Shown in pieces: positions 45,607-58,156 of a stretch of DNA of 64,000 bases. The position numbers and the translations under genes are program-made. Source of the stretch: Pilatotrama ljubarskyi. Lineage: Eukaryota; Basidiomycota; Agaricomycetes; Polyporales; Polyporaceae. A model generated the notes under the pieces. The model saw only the letters and a program-made list of their open reading frames with translations, was not told the origin of the DNA and searched no databases. Every line of letters begins with the position of its first letter. The first letter of the stretch is position 1. The stretch covers positions 1 to 64,000 of the forward strand of contig MU277687.1 in assembly GCA_022385805.1 (NCBI GenBank). The letters are read 5' to 3'.

Positions 45607-48600
45607 ATGGCGGCAGGGGACACAGCCATAGAACTACTGGACGAGGTGCGTCTTGTTCTGCCAACGACGGTGGGCAGCCAGTTCACTCGAATCTGGGTTA
45701 GTCCAAGCTCTCTGGAGAGAATGGGGAAATTTACCTCTTCCAATGGCTATCATCGACAGAGAAACAGGCGAAGCGGGCAAACGTGGTACGTCCCAGTACC
45801 TAACGATGTCTATACTCGTTCTAACGGATGTATACCTCCAAGGAGCAACTCAAAGCATGTCAGGCAGAGCTTGAAGCAATTATGGTGAAGATTGTCACGG
45901 CCTCCGAGCCATACCCTCCACCCGGTCGCCCCATCCGCAGGCTAGTCGCGAGTTGCCTGCAGGCATTCTACTTGCGCGGAGAGACCAAGTCCCTCTTCGA
46001 CACCATCCAAGCGTTCCTGAAGATACTCACTGAGACAAAGCCTCCGGCAAAGGAATCAAGCAGAATGTATGCTGTATCGTTTCTTGGGGCTGAACCCGAC
46101 GCTGACGCCAGTACAGCGCTGCCGTGTACTGTATCGGGGAGCTTATGGGCACCTATGGGTCCCAGGTATGACATCTCATAAACTTCTGAGTTTGGGACTG
46201 AACAATTGTAGGTCATGTCCCAGATGGCCGAGGTCGCGGTGGTCACCATCAAGCTATACCGCTCATCCAGCGTAAGCCAATGGTACCCCCCTCAGGCTGC
46301 TTTGCATAAATCGACCTCGTTTTCTAGCCCATCATCCTGCGAACCTATGCTCTATATGCTCTTGCGAAGGCCCTAAGTACCGCCAAGCGGGCGGTTACGG
46401 ATTCCGTGGCGAAGGACATCATTAAGCATAGCAAGAACGCTCTAGGAGACAAGGCGCTATCCGTTCAGCGTGCTGCCTGCGAGGTTCGCCCGAGATTCGT
46501 TCAGATTATCACTCGTGCTCACGTTTCATAGGTGCTGATTCTCATGTTCCCCTCTGGCGACGGCACGCGATCGGTCGCAGACGTCGAGAGCATCCTCAAC
46601 CTATGCGTGAGGAGCTTGGAAAGTGCGGACCAGCTGACTCGGAAGTCTCTCGCCAAGCTCGCAGCCCACATGCTAGCGTCGACACAAATCGAGCGAGTCG
46701 TCCCCGTAGCTGACACCGCGAAGAAGGGGAAGAAGCCGCAGAACGGCGACGAGGATGAAGACCCGACAAGCACCCCGCACGTCACTTCGGAAGAGGCGAA
46801 GCCAATCATGACGCCCAGCGAAATGCTCCAGCAGCTGTCGGCACATTTCAACAAACCACAAGCAACGCGTCGAACGAGAGTGGGCATCTTCGACATCTAC
46901 TCTGCGTTGCTCTGGAAGCTAGGATCGAGCTTCGTGGAGAGCAACTACGCTCTCATTGTCAACCACTTCATGACTGAGATCGTCACGAACCCCCGCAGTT
47001 CTGGGAGCCGCTACGAAGTCTTGTTCGTCCGCTCGCTGATCGAGCTCGTCCTTCGTGACCTGGTCGGCGTACGCATGTTAGGAGAGCAGGCTCAGATTGC
47101 CGCCATTCAGGAGCTCTCCAACACGTATCTGAAGAGATGGCCCGCACTGATGCCTGGCCAGTCTGCCCCAAGCCCTCTGTGTCTAGTCATTGCGCTGCGA
47201 GAAGTGAGCGGACTGCTGCAGCAGTTGGGCAACGCTCCGAGCCCTGTTCAGGTATGCAAGTCGATCTTCTCTTATCATCCTATAGGATGCTTACACAGCA
47301 CAGGATGCGCTCTCAGACCCCCTGCTCAACTTACTTTCGCACCCAAGCCATAGCGTCCGGATCAACACTGCCTGGGCATTACGCTGTTTCTGCTACTCAA
47401 CCCCGCTACGCTTACCAAAGGTGCTCCTCAGCGTCGTCGAGAAGCTGCAGCGCGACGTCTCATCCCTCACCACCCCCGCCGCCCCCTCCGACATACACCT
47501 CCGTGCTCTCGGGCATGCCTACGGTCTTGCGGCACTCATCGCAGTCATCCCCGATCGCCCCCTTTACGTCTCATATGACATTAGCGCAAAGGTATTTGAC
47601 ATGGCCGTCCAAATCCTCAAACGCGCAGGCGAGCACGATGTAAAGGTCGCGCGTATCGAGATCGAGATAGCGTGGACGTGCATCGCGTCTTTGATGACCC
47701 TCGGACCCAACTTCGTTCGCCCTCACCTCCCGCAGCTCCTCGTCCTTTGGCGCAATGCGCTCCCGAAGCCTACAACGAAAGACGGCGCGGCCGGACGGAG
47801 CGTAGCAGAGTGGGAGTTCCTCTTGCACGTGCGTGAGAGCACTGTTGGGGCGATCCATTGCTTCCTGAAGCACAACTCTCCGGCGCTTGTGACGGCGGAC
47901 GTGACCAGGCGCATCTCATCCATGCTCGGCAATGGTCTGGCGTTCGCGAATACCTATATCACCAATCGTCCTACACTCAACCCAGAAGAACTGCAGGCGG
48001 AGTCCAAGGGTCTCGGCATTGACGGCCGCGAAGCACTGCTCCGGTCTCGCATCTTCCAGTGTTTCTCTTTGGTCGGATTCTCTGGTGTTACCGAGTCTGT
48101 CCAGAGCTCGCTCCTACAGTCTGTGATTACCCTCTTCGCGAGTCCGGATGGCTACGCCGGCTCCTCTGTCCAGGCGGCTATCGCTTCGTCTACTGGGACT
48201 TTCACGTCCATCTGGCAGAGCGTCGACGGCTATGCCTATGGCTTGACCAATCTGCAAACAGAGGATAACCAGGACTGGATGAACAGGGATAGCATCGAGA
48301 CCTCAATTGACGAGATGGTAAGTCGCCATCGTACGTGCCGTTACAGGCTCTGACCATAGTCGCAGTGTCAAAAACCGATCATCACGGCACTGGAACATGA
48401 CCCGCTATACCTCTGCCAAACCATCATCGACGACAGTAGTTGTCGTGCACCAGAGCCGCCCCCGGCTACTACTGCCGCAGTTGACGCATCCATCCTGCTC
48501 TTCGCTGAGCTGCTGCCCCTGCAGGATGTTACGCAAACGACACGTATCGTCACTCAACTACTGAACTCGATAGGCTCTCCTAAGCTGGAGAAGAACACTG

Positions 48601-51600
48601 GGCGCAAAGCCGCAGCCCTTGTCAATACGACTTATGCGGTCGTCTTCGCCCTCCGGCAGGGAACATCTGCAAGCGCTCGCCAAGTCTTGGGTAACTCGCA
48701 GGTTGCGACGCCCCTCGCGACGTTCTTGAAGGTATGAAGCATCCCCGTGTGAACGACTCATGAGCTAACAAAGGTGAGTAGGACGTCCTAGTAGACGGGG
48801 ATGCCGCTCTTCGCAAAGCAAGCAGCGAAGCCATCGGCCGACTAGCTAGCGTTGCGGGCACGAACTTCCTCACCAGCCAGGTGAAGACCCTTGTAGACCA
48901 GGTCGTTAATAACCGAGACCCTCATGGGCGCGCTGGTTGTGCACTTGCGTTCGGTGCTATCCATTCGCATGTAGGGGGCCTTGCTGCGGGTCCACTTCTC
49001 AAGACCACAGTTCACGTCCTCATGTCGCTGATCAATGACCCCCATCCTGTCGTTCACTTCTGGGCGCTAAGTGCACTGGCCCGGGTGATCGATGCTGCCA
49101 GTCTCGCGTACGCGCCGTTCGTGTCGAGCACCCTTGGACTACTCTTCAAGGTCTACATGATGGAGTCCCACGAGCCCGACGGCGGCTCGCTGAACCACGT
49201 CAATATCAGCGGGGACCTGCCTGTCTACCAGGTCGTATGCCAGAATATCGATGCCGTTATCACCGTTCTCGGTCCAGACATCCAGGAGTCCACACGCACG
49301 CGAACGCTCGTCCTTGACCTTGTTCACCAGTTCATTGACGAAGAGGATGACGGGATCTGCGTCGAGGCCATTAAGTGCATCCAGCACTTCCTCATGTTCG
49401 CGCCCGACCATGTCCACGTCCCCGAACTCGTCACCCGTTTCAGGGGCTACCTCGCTTCACCCCGGAGACCGCTCAAGCTCGCGTCGATCAATGCGCTCTA
49501 CCAACTCGTCCAGCGCGACGCATTGAGTATGTCGAAGCTCGGAGGTGACCGGCTCGTCGAGGAGCTCTTCGCGATGCTGGATGACGACTCGTCCGTGGAT
49601 GGTGTCCGCAACGTCATCGCCAGCTGGCTGCAACAGACTGTCATCTACAATCCGTCCGCCTGGATCGATCTATGTCAACGAATCATGTCGCGCACCACGG
49701 CCTCTCAACAGGCCGCTGATGCAGCAGCCAAGCGCGGGGAGCTTGATGACGAGGGTCAATCCCTCAGCGTCGGGAACACCTCCACGTCTTCTCGGCAGAC
49801 ATCTCGTTGGCGGACCCAGTTGTTCGCATTGCAATGTCTGCACAATATCTGCGCCGTGGTTGGGCGCTCGGGCCGGAGAGAGCATCTGGACATTGCTTTT
49901 GCTCGAAGCCAAGGGATTCCGGTCTCTGGCCTACTCGTTTCCCGCGTGCCGGACTTGATCAAGATCGCGTTCACAGCTTCTGCAGCGCATGTCACAGAGA
50001 TTCGACTGGAAGGTCTGACAGTGCTGAGAGACGTCATCGAGGTACGCCATTGGCCGTTGCAGTGAAGGCGCGAGGATTGATTCGTTGTAGATTTTTGCCA
50101 AAGTCCCCGATCCGGACTACGAGGAGAACCTACTACTAGAGCAGCACCAGGCTCCCATCACTGCTGCTCTAACGCCCGCTTTCTCCTCGGACTCTACGCC
50201 TGAGATCTTGGCGTCGGCTATTGGGACATGTGCCATCTTCGTAGGGTGCGGGGTCGTCAAAGACATCGGCCGCATGGGCCGCATCTTGAAGCTCTTGACT
50301 TCAGCGCTGGAGCAATCCAAGGGTAAGCCTGGTACTTCACAACTCCTTACCAATCACACTGAGCTTGGCATCACAGGATCTGGGATGCTGTCCCTTGGAG
50401 ATGCCGCCGAACTCAGTCCTAATGCATCGGTCATGTTGCGTATAGCGACCCTCTCCGCTTGGGCGGAGCTAGAGGTGGCAAGCACGCAACAGGCATACCT
50501 GGTAGAGGTGGTCAAGCCGCATCGTGCTACGCTTGCATCATTGTGGGTCTCTTCCCTGCGCGACTATGCCAGCGTCAGAGTCGATGCCGAGTCCTTGGAT
50601 GAGACTGCTGCCGGGGCCCTCGACTCTTATTCAAGTCTTGGGCGTGAGGTGCTACTTCCGGTGAGTGCACTGGCCCTGATCAGTTCAAGGTAACTAAGGG
50701 TGTATCAGTACTACGTCAAGGCGTGGCCCATCATCCTGCATGCCGTTGCGATCGCCATGCAGAAGGACGACTCAACCATCCTCGCCGCTATGGACGGTCA
50801 AGAGTCTGCTCCCACACAACCGACGGCGGCCGACAGTCGCGATGAACCTACAGTGTTCTTCTTTGTAGTCTTCGGTTTGGTGTATGAGGCCTTAGCGACC
50901 TCGACGCCCGACGCGGATCCGGATGCGCAACGTACTTCTATCATTTCACTTCAAGCGCTGAAGTGTCTGGTACGACGGAAGTACTGTGGCAAAGTCTTCA
51001 ACGACCCTCCACTTTTTGAGGAGCTGTTGAATCTGTTCTATCGGATGGCCTTGACAGAGCCCTCCGGAGTCCAGATTCACTTGGTCGAAGCTATCGCGAG
51101 CCTGGCGGAGAGTATCAAGACTGGCAATATGACGTTCGTGATACACTCTAGATTTTTCCTAGCAATGTGCTCACAAACATGTACTGCCCAGCAACGGACA
51201 TGCTTCAGGCACAGCGGATGTATTGTCTTCGCCGCTAGCGCACTGCTTGCGTATATGCGCGTACATCCTTCGAAGAGTGATCTCGGGGCCCCAAAGCGGA
51301 GCAATTCGTGAGTGTACACCCACTTTACAACATATAACATGTCCTCACGTGAAGTAGATGATGGATCAACTCCTGTCGAGAAGGTCAGGCTGATCGTCGC
51401 TGCATTCGAAGCTTTCTCCGCAGTGGCAGCTTCCTTTGGACCTTCCAAAAGCGAGGACTTCAGAGCAATTGCCATCACGTTGTATTGCGGTGAGATACTT
51501 GCCGGTGGCCCACTAGCAGCAAGCTCATGATGTCACCAGATTTGCTGAAGGATGAAGTGTCGGAGCTGGACCTCGTTGGACCCACGCTCCAAGCACTGAA

Positions 51601-52509
51601 GGCACTCCTTGACCGACCTGCGAATCTCCCCGATCCGGACCAGAAATACGGTCGCATAGTCCATGGCTTGCTCTCGGCATGTTTGATGAACATCGATGCC
51701 ATGAGGTCAGGCAATCCCACATATGCTCGGCACACCTACTGAGATATTCCAATAGCGGAAGAGAAGGTCCCATGTGCAACAAGAAGATCAAGAGCAATTT
51801 ACTTGCTGCAGTCCTCATCTTGACTGTCCTTCCGACGACAGTGGCTGTGGGACGCCCCATCATTGAACATTGTTGTTTCCTGATATCGCAGAAGCTCCTG
51901 GAGGGAGGGGAGGTACGCTCATCTGAACCACGGTTGCTTCAGCGCCACAACTAATGGACGACCAGCTTTCCTTAACAGCGGCCCATTGCGCCAAGACTCT
52001 CATCATGGCTTCTGCGTCGGGGAATCCTGTCCTGAAGCAGTGTGCAAGACTGCTGCTTCCCGGACTTGTCGAGTGCATCGCGAAGGCAGCGGCATCGAGT
52101 GATGAGGCTGCCTCTTCGGAACACCTCTTGGCGACTGTCGGCGAGATTAACAAGGCGCTCTCTGCCCTCTTCATGTCTTTACCTGAAGACATTCGTAAGT
52201 TGTCCTCCATTGGTATCATCTCTGAATGCCTTCTCACTCCCTCTAGGTCCTCGTGCTCTTGGCGTCATAATGCCCGTGTTGATATTGTTCTTGAACCCCT
52301 CGCGGCAGCCACCATCCGCCCTTCATACCCAAAGCGTGACCCAGCTTCTATCCCTTGCGGCAGCGTCTCCGGCTGCCTTCAAGGACGCCACCAGCAGGTT
52401 AGAAGCTCCGACGCGGGAGACGTTAGAGACGTCCGTCAGGCAAGCTCTGGGTGGCAAGACAACCACGGCGGAACCGGCGAAGCCTCAAATCTCACTACGG
52501 TCGTTCTAA
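45607..52509 (+). CDS. LAA1: HEAT-repeat trafficking protein Laa1/HEATR5
   Basis: Laa1 (HEATR5 in animals) binds the AP-1 clathrin adaptor and helps its recruitment to the trans-Golgi and endosomes. The predicted protein of about 2,000 residues is made of HEAT repeats over some 18 exons. Landmarks are LWREWGNLPLPMAI (about 45706), PPPGRPIRRLVASCLQAFYLRGETKSLFDTIQ (45915 on), SPIILRTYALYALAKAL (46330), the acidic insert NGDEDEDPTSTPH (46740), RRTRVGIFDIYSALLWKLGSSFVE (46870), DIHLRALGHAYGLAALIAVIP (47490), NRDPHGRAGCALAFGAIHSHVGGLAAGP (48910) and DPHPVVHFWALSALARVIDAASLAYAPFVSSTLGL (49040). The last three strongly match the HEATR5 family. The C-terminal exons end at LRSF, stop at 52507-52509. 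The start ATGGCGGCAGGGG at 45607 is supported by good context, but the first exon is short and less certain. Confidence 0.9.
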
Positions 52510-52727
52510 GACAAGTAGGGTACATTGATAGGTTTGGTTAGAGAGGTGTAGGATTGATAAGGCATGTAGACTATATATACCTCTAGTAGTGTAGCAATCA
52601 TCTGGTATGAGACAAGCTGTTGGCGTACTGATATTACAACGTCGGGATGTGGATCATTACGTGTCGACATATATACCTAGGCGTAACGAGAAAGCAGCAG
52701 GACAAGCGGATGAGTCGACTTTAAATA
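52510..52727. other. Convergent 3' spacer
   Basis: A short A/T-richer spacer between the 3' ends of LAA1 and the hnRNP-like gene. It contains TATATATACC at about 52572 and ACATATATACC at about 52669. No gene is seen. Confidence 0.35.
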
Positions 52728-54935
52728 CTATCGTGCGTACGGATGGAAGCCATGCTGTCCTCGCGCCATGTTTCTCGCAGGACCTACTCCGGCGTTCATC
52801 ATCCCTCCCCTGGTACGGCCCATGGGGTGCATTCCCGCACCACCCATCATGCCCATTCCACGCCCCATCATACCCGCGTTGCCCATGAACGGCTGCATGC
52901 CCATTGCCATCGGGCCCATGCCCATCCGCATGCCAGAGCCCATTGCACCACCCATGCCCGCGCCCATGTTCCCCATGCCGCCCGCCATGCCGCGTCCCAT
53001 GCCAGCCCCCATGCCGCCAGACATGCCAGTCATGGGTCCGCCCATACCACCGGCCATTCCGGGGCTCATCCCGCCTCCCATAGCAGGGTTCATACCGACA
53101 CCCATGCCCATGGAGGGGTTCATGCCGACACCCATGCCCGCGGCGCCCATCCCTGCGCCCATGCCGCCGAAGTCCGCGCCGGCCATGGGTGTCGCAACGG
53201 AGCCCATTGGCATCATGCCCGGCATACCGCCCGCCGCTGCACCCATCCCGGACATGCCCATACTCATACCCATGCCTATCATCGGGTTTTGACCCATCAT
53301 GCGCTGGTAGAGCATCGACATTTGCTGCGGACCGACGTTGCTCTGCGCGCCAGCGCCGAACCCCATAGGGGCCACAGCACCCACAGCGTCGCCACCTGCC
53401 GAGTAGCTCCCATCGCGTTGACCCCGACCTCCCGTACGAGCGGCGTCACGCTGGCTGCGAGGTTGAGCGACCTTCACTTCGATCTGAGAGGCGATATCAG
53501 CAACAAGTCAACCATCTGCAGCGGGAGCGAAAAGGAACCCACCTGTTTGTCGTCCAAGAAGAGGTTCGGCTGTCCAACCAGCTGCTCGGTATTACTCGCA
53601 TCCTCGAAGGTGACGAAGCCAAAGCCTTTGGATCGTCCGGTCTCTCGGTCGACCATAACCGTGCAATCGACGACCTTGCCATATTGCGAGAAGAACGCTC
53701 TCATAGAGTCGGACGTCGTTGAATGCGAGAGACCTCCCACGAAGTACCGGGTGTTCCGGAGGTGCTCCTCGCGAGGAATAGCTCGCTTGGGATCGATCTA
53801 TATTTACGGTGAGCGAGCGAACCAGGCGGGAGGACATGCTTGTCGTACAGTCTTGCCGTCAAGGACATGTTCACGGCACATCACGGCGTTGACCGAAGCT
53901 GGGTCTTTGAAGGTGAGGAAAGCGAATCCGCGCGACCGGCCTTCCTGGTCACGCAAAATCGTGCAGTCCTCGACCTCTCCAAACTCGGAGAAGTACTTCC
54001 TTAAGCCCTCTGCTCGAAACAACACGCGCAGGAACGATCAGTTCAGTTCTCGAATAGCTCGTGGTGCATGGACTAATACCATCTGTGGTGTCCCAGCTGA
54101 GGCCTCCGACGAACATCTTGCTGCATGGATTGATTTGTCGTACCGTAGGCGGACAGGGTGTCGACACGTAGCGCAGTAGAGACAGGTAGGTGAGAAGTTG
54201 AGGTGTACCGAGGAGCAACGTAGAAGAACATTAGCTTCCGTAAGGTAAGTCGAGGTAGCCGAGATATAGCTGGTGGGCAAGTTCCGGAGAGGCGAGAATG
54301 TGGCAAATGCGTGCAGGTATGGTGCGGTCGGTATTCAGTGACGAAACTTCTGTAGCGAAGTACGTAGGGCGATGGCGAGCGAGGTAGGAGGTAGCACTGA
54401 AATGCCCGCAGCAATACCGTAGACCACAACTTATGACGGCCAATGTTGCCACGAGACATGCGAACCCGGGGGTTGGGAAGATAACTCACCCTTCATCTTT
54501 CATCTCCGACGGGCGCACAGCTCTGCGACTGGCGTCATCTTGCGACGAGTCGCCGGTACCAGCGCCATTCGCCTTAGACCCAGACGTCGAGGGCGAGACT
54601 TGGTATTGCTGGCGCTCCTGCGCCGGGGTCTGCTTGTACGCCGAAAATTGCTGGGCCACTTGCGCAGAGTACGAAAGTTCTGAGGATGACGGAGGCTTTG
54701 GCGGTAGTGAGCTCTCTTTCTTTGCGACCACGGGTTTCTCTTCCGGCTTGGCTTCTGAGGTCGACTGCTTCTGCTCTACCAGGCTCTGAGTCGACTCTTG
54801 CTGCGCGGTCTCCTCGCGATTCTCCTCGTTGTCCCCGTAGAGATCTGGTGCAATAGTACGGCGTCAGTCAATACCTCCAGAGCAATGAAGGTTGCACATA
54901 CCGTCGTAGAGGTCGCTGTCGAGAGAGCCGGGCAT
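52728..54935 (-). CDS. Two-RRM hnRNP-like RNA-binding protein with Met/Gly-rich tail
   Basis: The domain order is that of the Hrp1/Nab4-DAZAP1-musashi group, which bind mRNA 3' regions and act in cleavage, polyadenylation or export. The N-terminus MPGSLDSDLYDDLYGDNEE is acidic and is followed by a Gln/Ser-rich linker. RRM1 has KMFVGGLSWDTTD (RNP2) and GRSRGFAFLTF (RNP1). RRM2 has RYFVGGLSHSTTSDSMRAFFSQYGKVVDCTVM and GRSKGFGFVTF. The C-terminal 230 residues (53477-52728) are a Met/Gly/Pro-rich low-complexity tail of GMG, GMGM and GGMGAGMG repeats ending HGFHPYAR. The intron before RRM1 is 369 bp (54489-54121), long for this window; the others are about 50-70 bp. The start at 54935 begins the acidic N-terminus typical of the group. 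Confidence 0.92.
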
Positions 54936-55215
54936 GGTGGTCAATGTTAAACAGACGAAGGCTGCGAGCTGTGTCTCACCGATGCGCTCTCTTGCTCTAG
55001 CGCCTGTATTATATAATAATCCTGTGGTCCTGTGCTCAATCCTCTTTTGGTATGTTCTGAGACTAGTAACTGCGGCGCCATAGCCCCCATGCCATTTGAC
55101 GTTGAAGCAGGACTCGCAGGGCAACGAGGTGAGCGACAATCGTGTCGGGATATGTGTCCAAGTATACAGTACAGTAGAGTGTTACAGTACATAGACAGTT
55201 GCGGCTATGCTACTC

Positions 55216-57390
55216 TCAAGCCAGCCCCGTAACAGCCGTCATTCTGACTGGGATCGTCCCTACAATCTCCGTTTCCCCGTAGATCGCGGCCGTAGCTGCC
55301 TCCAGCGCGGGTATAGTGAACTCGTAAGTAGCGATGGCCGGGATCGCCAGCTGACCCATTGCGAGCAAGTCGTACGGCGCGCATGTCGACACCGCGACCA
55401 TCTTCTGCAGTCCACCTTCCCCTCCTTGCACGATGTCGACGATCCGCCGGAAGTACTCGACCTGCCAGGCGCCCTTCTCGTACCCGTTGCGGGTGGCGAA
55501 GATAACCGAGGTAGCCGCCCTGAGGTTTTCCTTGAGCGTGTCTGATATGGCCTCCTCCGGCGCATAGATGATGTGTTCCACTGCAGGGACCCGTGACGCG
55601 ACCGAGGCGCAGAACGCCAGGTAGGACGGACCAGCTGTGTTCCGCAGCCAGCCTCCGGCGTCACGCAACTGTCCGTCTGGAGCGTCGACGGCCGGGTTTA
55701 TATTCTCCATCCGTGGAGTAAGGAGCACGGCCGGACCGGTCTTGGAGAGCCGGGCGAAGGGACGAGAGTCGGGGAGATGAGAGATCGAGGCGGCGTAGGT
55801 TGCGCTGCTGAGGAGTGCATGCTGTTTCTTCAGCTCGGCCGCTCGCTCGGCATCGAACGGCTTGAGGACGTTGTCCCAACCTCCAGCGAACCTGTCTTTC
55901 ATAGCCGCGATACGTGCTCCGCTGAGTTCCAGAGCGTCCATGGAGAGCCCTCCACCCTTTACCGCAGCGTACGTCGCCTCGATCGCACCGACGTGGCGGC
56001 TGAAGGTATGGCAGATCATAGCGACGTCGGCACCCGCCTGCAGACTGAGCACCGCGCCACCCTCAGACCCGTACTTCTCGGCGACGGCCTCCATCTCGAG
56101 GCAGTCCGTGACGATAACGCCCGTGTATCCCATCTCTCCACGAAGAAGGTCGGTAGTGATAGATCGGGATAGCGAACAGGGCTTGTCATCCCCGGTCACA
56201 AGCGGCATGGCCATATGCCCGGTCATGACGCTTGCTATCCCATCGCTTACGACCGCGGCAAAAGGCACGAGTTCCGTGGACCGCAGCGAGGCCTTATCGA
56301 CGAGTATGCGCGGTAGGCTATGGTGGGAGTCGACGTGGGTGTTACCGTGACCCGGGAAGTGCTTTGCAGATGGGGCGACGCTTCCTGCGGTGAGAGCGGT
56401 GCTCACGGCCTGGACGTAACGGCCGACCTGTCCTGGGTCTACATCACTGCATGAGCTACGTGAGTAACACATCTTAAGCAGCCGAAGGCCCACCGTCTCC
56501 AAATGAGCGAACGCCTATGCGCTATGTAAGCAAGGGCTGGAGCAAGTAAAGCGCAAGATAACCAACCAATGACAGGGTTCCTGGGATCAGAATTGACGTC
56601 GCCAACGGGACTGTATCTGCACGTTCATCCTCTTCAGCACATATGAACCCAACCATAATGTGCAGCACCTACGCCCAGTTGATCCCTGCAGCGCGCAGCT
56701 CCTGTGCTGTTGCTTCGGACACCTTGGCGGCTAGGTCAATCGAGCCGGTGGCGGCGAGGGCCATTGCGCCTGGGCTGCCAACGATGAGTCTTCCAGCTAC
56801 AGCACTGTGCTCGAACTACTGACAACTGTGTTCCAGCTTCGCGTGTGGCGGCGATACTGAAAGCAGAGACCAATCCTGAGCCGGGCACGCATCGTCAGCG
56901 GGTACCGATATTGCGACACTGTCGCTGAACGACGGACCATTTTCCTGATCGATACCAATCATGAGAGGGCGGACATGCCCCGCCTCCTTCGCCAGCAGCT
57001 GCAGTTCATTGACCAAGCGGTGGACCTGAGCGATGCCTGATATGACGAATGAGCGATGGTGACATGAGGGGCGACTCGCAGCGACAGACTTTGCACGTTC
57101 CTCTTCATCAAGATGACATTTCTGAGCACGACCCGCCGCATGAGATGGCCAGTAGACGACTCATGAAGATGATGCATACCCGAGGTAATACTCCTGGATG
57201 AGCGTCTTGATATCTTGATTCACTTCATGGCCGTGAAACCCAAACACGAAATGCTAGGTTTAGGTGGTCAGTCTGAGTGATAGCAGTACAGGCTCATGTA
57301 AACGAATAGCGATATGTCTACCTGACCGATCTCCCGCTTTTGGTCCTCCGTGAGAGAAGGCATGCCCAGAACAGACGTTTCCTTGGACAT
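55216..57390 (-). CDS. Glycoside hydrolase family 3, N-acetylglucosaminidase-like
   Basis: A NagZ-related GH3 enzyme that would remove N-acetylglucosamine from glycan or chitin fragments. The start at 57390 gives MSKETSVLGMPSLTEDQKREIGQ. Spliced exons then give HFVFGFHGHEVNQD, VNELQLLAKEAGHVRPLMIGIDQENG, REAGTQFPGAMALAATGS, YSPVGDVNSDPRNPVIGVRSFGDDPGQVG and APSAKHFPGHGNTHVDSHHSLPRI, with the His of the catalytic dyad. The nucleophile Asp lies in TGVIVTDCLEMEAVAEKYG (about 56090). The C-terminal part (to ...MTAVTGLA) is an additional alpha/beta sandwich. Length is about 550 residues. No signal peptide is visible, so the enzyme is probably cytoplasmic or vacuolar. About six introns, all on clean GT-AG borders. 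Confidence 0.9.
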
Positions 57391-58156
57391 GCACGTGGAG
57401 GCTCGACTAACAGTAGTGGCATAAGCTGAGTGGGTGCACAAGTTGTCGCACCAGTGCTGCGCAGGAACGTACGGGATGGTTTGCGGAAATCCTTCGAGGA
57501 ACCTCCGGGTCAGTACAAGAGGAGACTTATGAGGCGAGGCCTTTCTACCCGCAACAGTCGTGTACTTTATACCTCAGGGGTTCTATCAGGAGGGCCTCAT
57601 GATGTGTTCGGCACGAAGGGCCGCGGCCTGAACCCACTGTTAGGATTGGCGTCCGCAGACAGCCTGGACTTCAACGCTCCAACCAGAGCACCGAACGCAC
57701 ATCGCAACATGTAGGACTGCAAGACCTGCTCGCTGCGGCAGCAGGTCCATACCGTAGAAAAGTGCGACCAGTATCGGAGCGTTCGTCGAGACTAGTAGTG
57801 GCGATCATGTGACTTAGCGCCCATTAATTCAAGGCTGTGGTCGGCTGAAGCGCTGTCAACCACTGTGGGCCGAATTGCCCCAAAACGACGCAGCTTCGGG
57901 TCAACCTTGAGTCACTGCAGACGTGCGTAGAGATTTGCGCTGAGTGATAGGAGGGCGGTGGACGAGGGCAAGATCAAGACCGAGCTCGAGAGGGGCGCAG
58001 CTGAAATCCGACGTTTCATAAGTACGTATAACGAGCTCTGCCGCTCTCGGCCACGTGGGGGGCGCACAAGCTGGGGCACACAGCCTTGGCACTCGTTGTT
58101 CGTCCTGACCACGATTGCCCACACCCGCATCGCGACGACCTCGCCCGAACGACGCG
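57391..58156. promoter_or_regulatory. Divergent GH3/LSB5 promoter region
   Basis: These 766 bp lie between divergent start codons. Frames at 57430-57714 (+) and 57901-58339 (-) are not conserved. I see no TATA box, RNA gene or repeat that stands out. Confidence 0.4.

Noticed and set aside
52743..54179. 478-residue plus-strand frame rich in His and Ala
   Set aside because: It is the antisense of the Met/Gly repeat tail: CATGCC repeats read as His-Ala. The minus-strand RRMs are clear.
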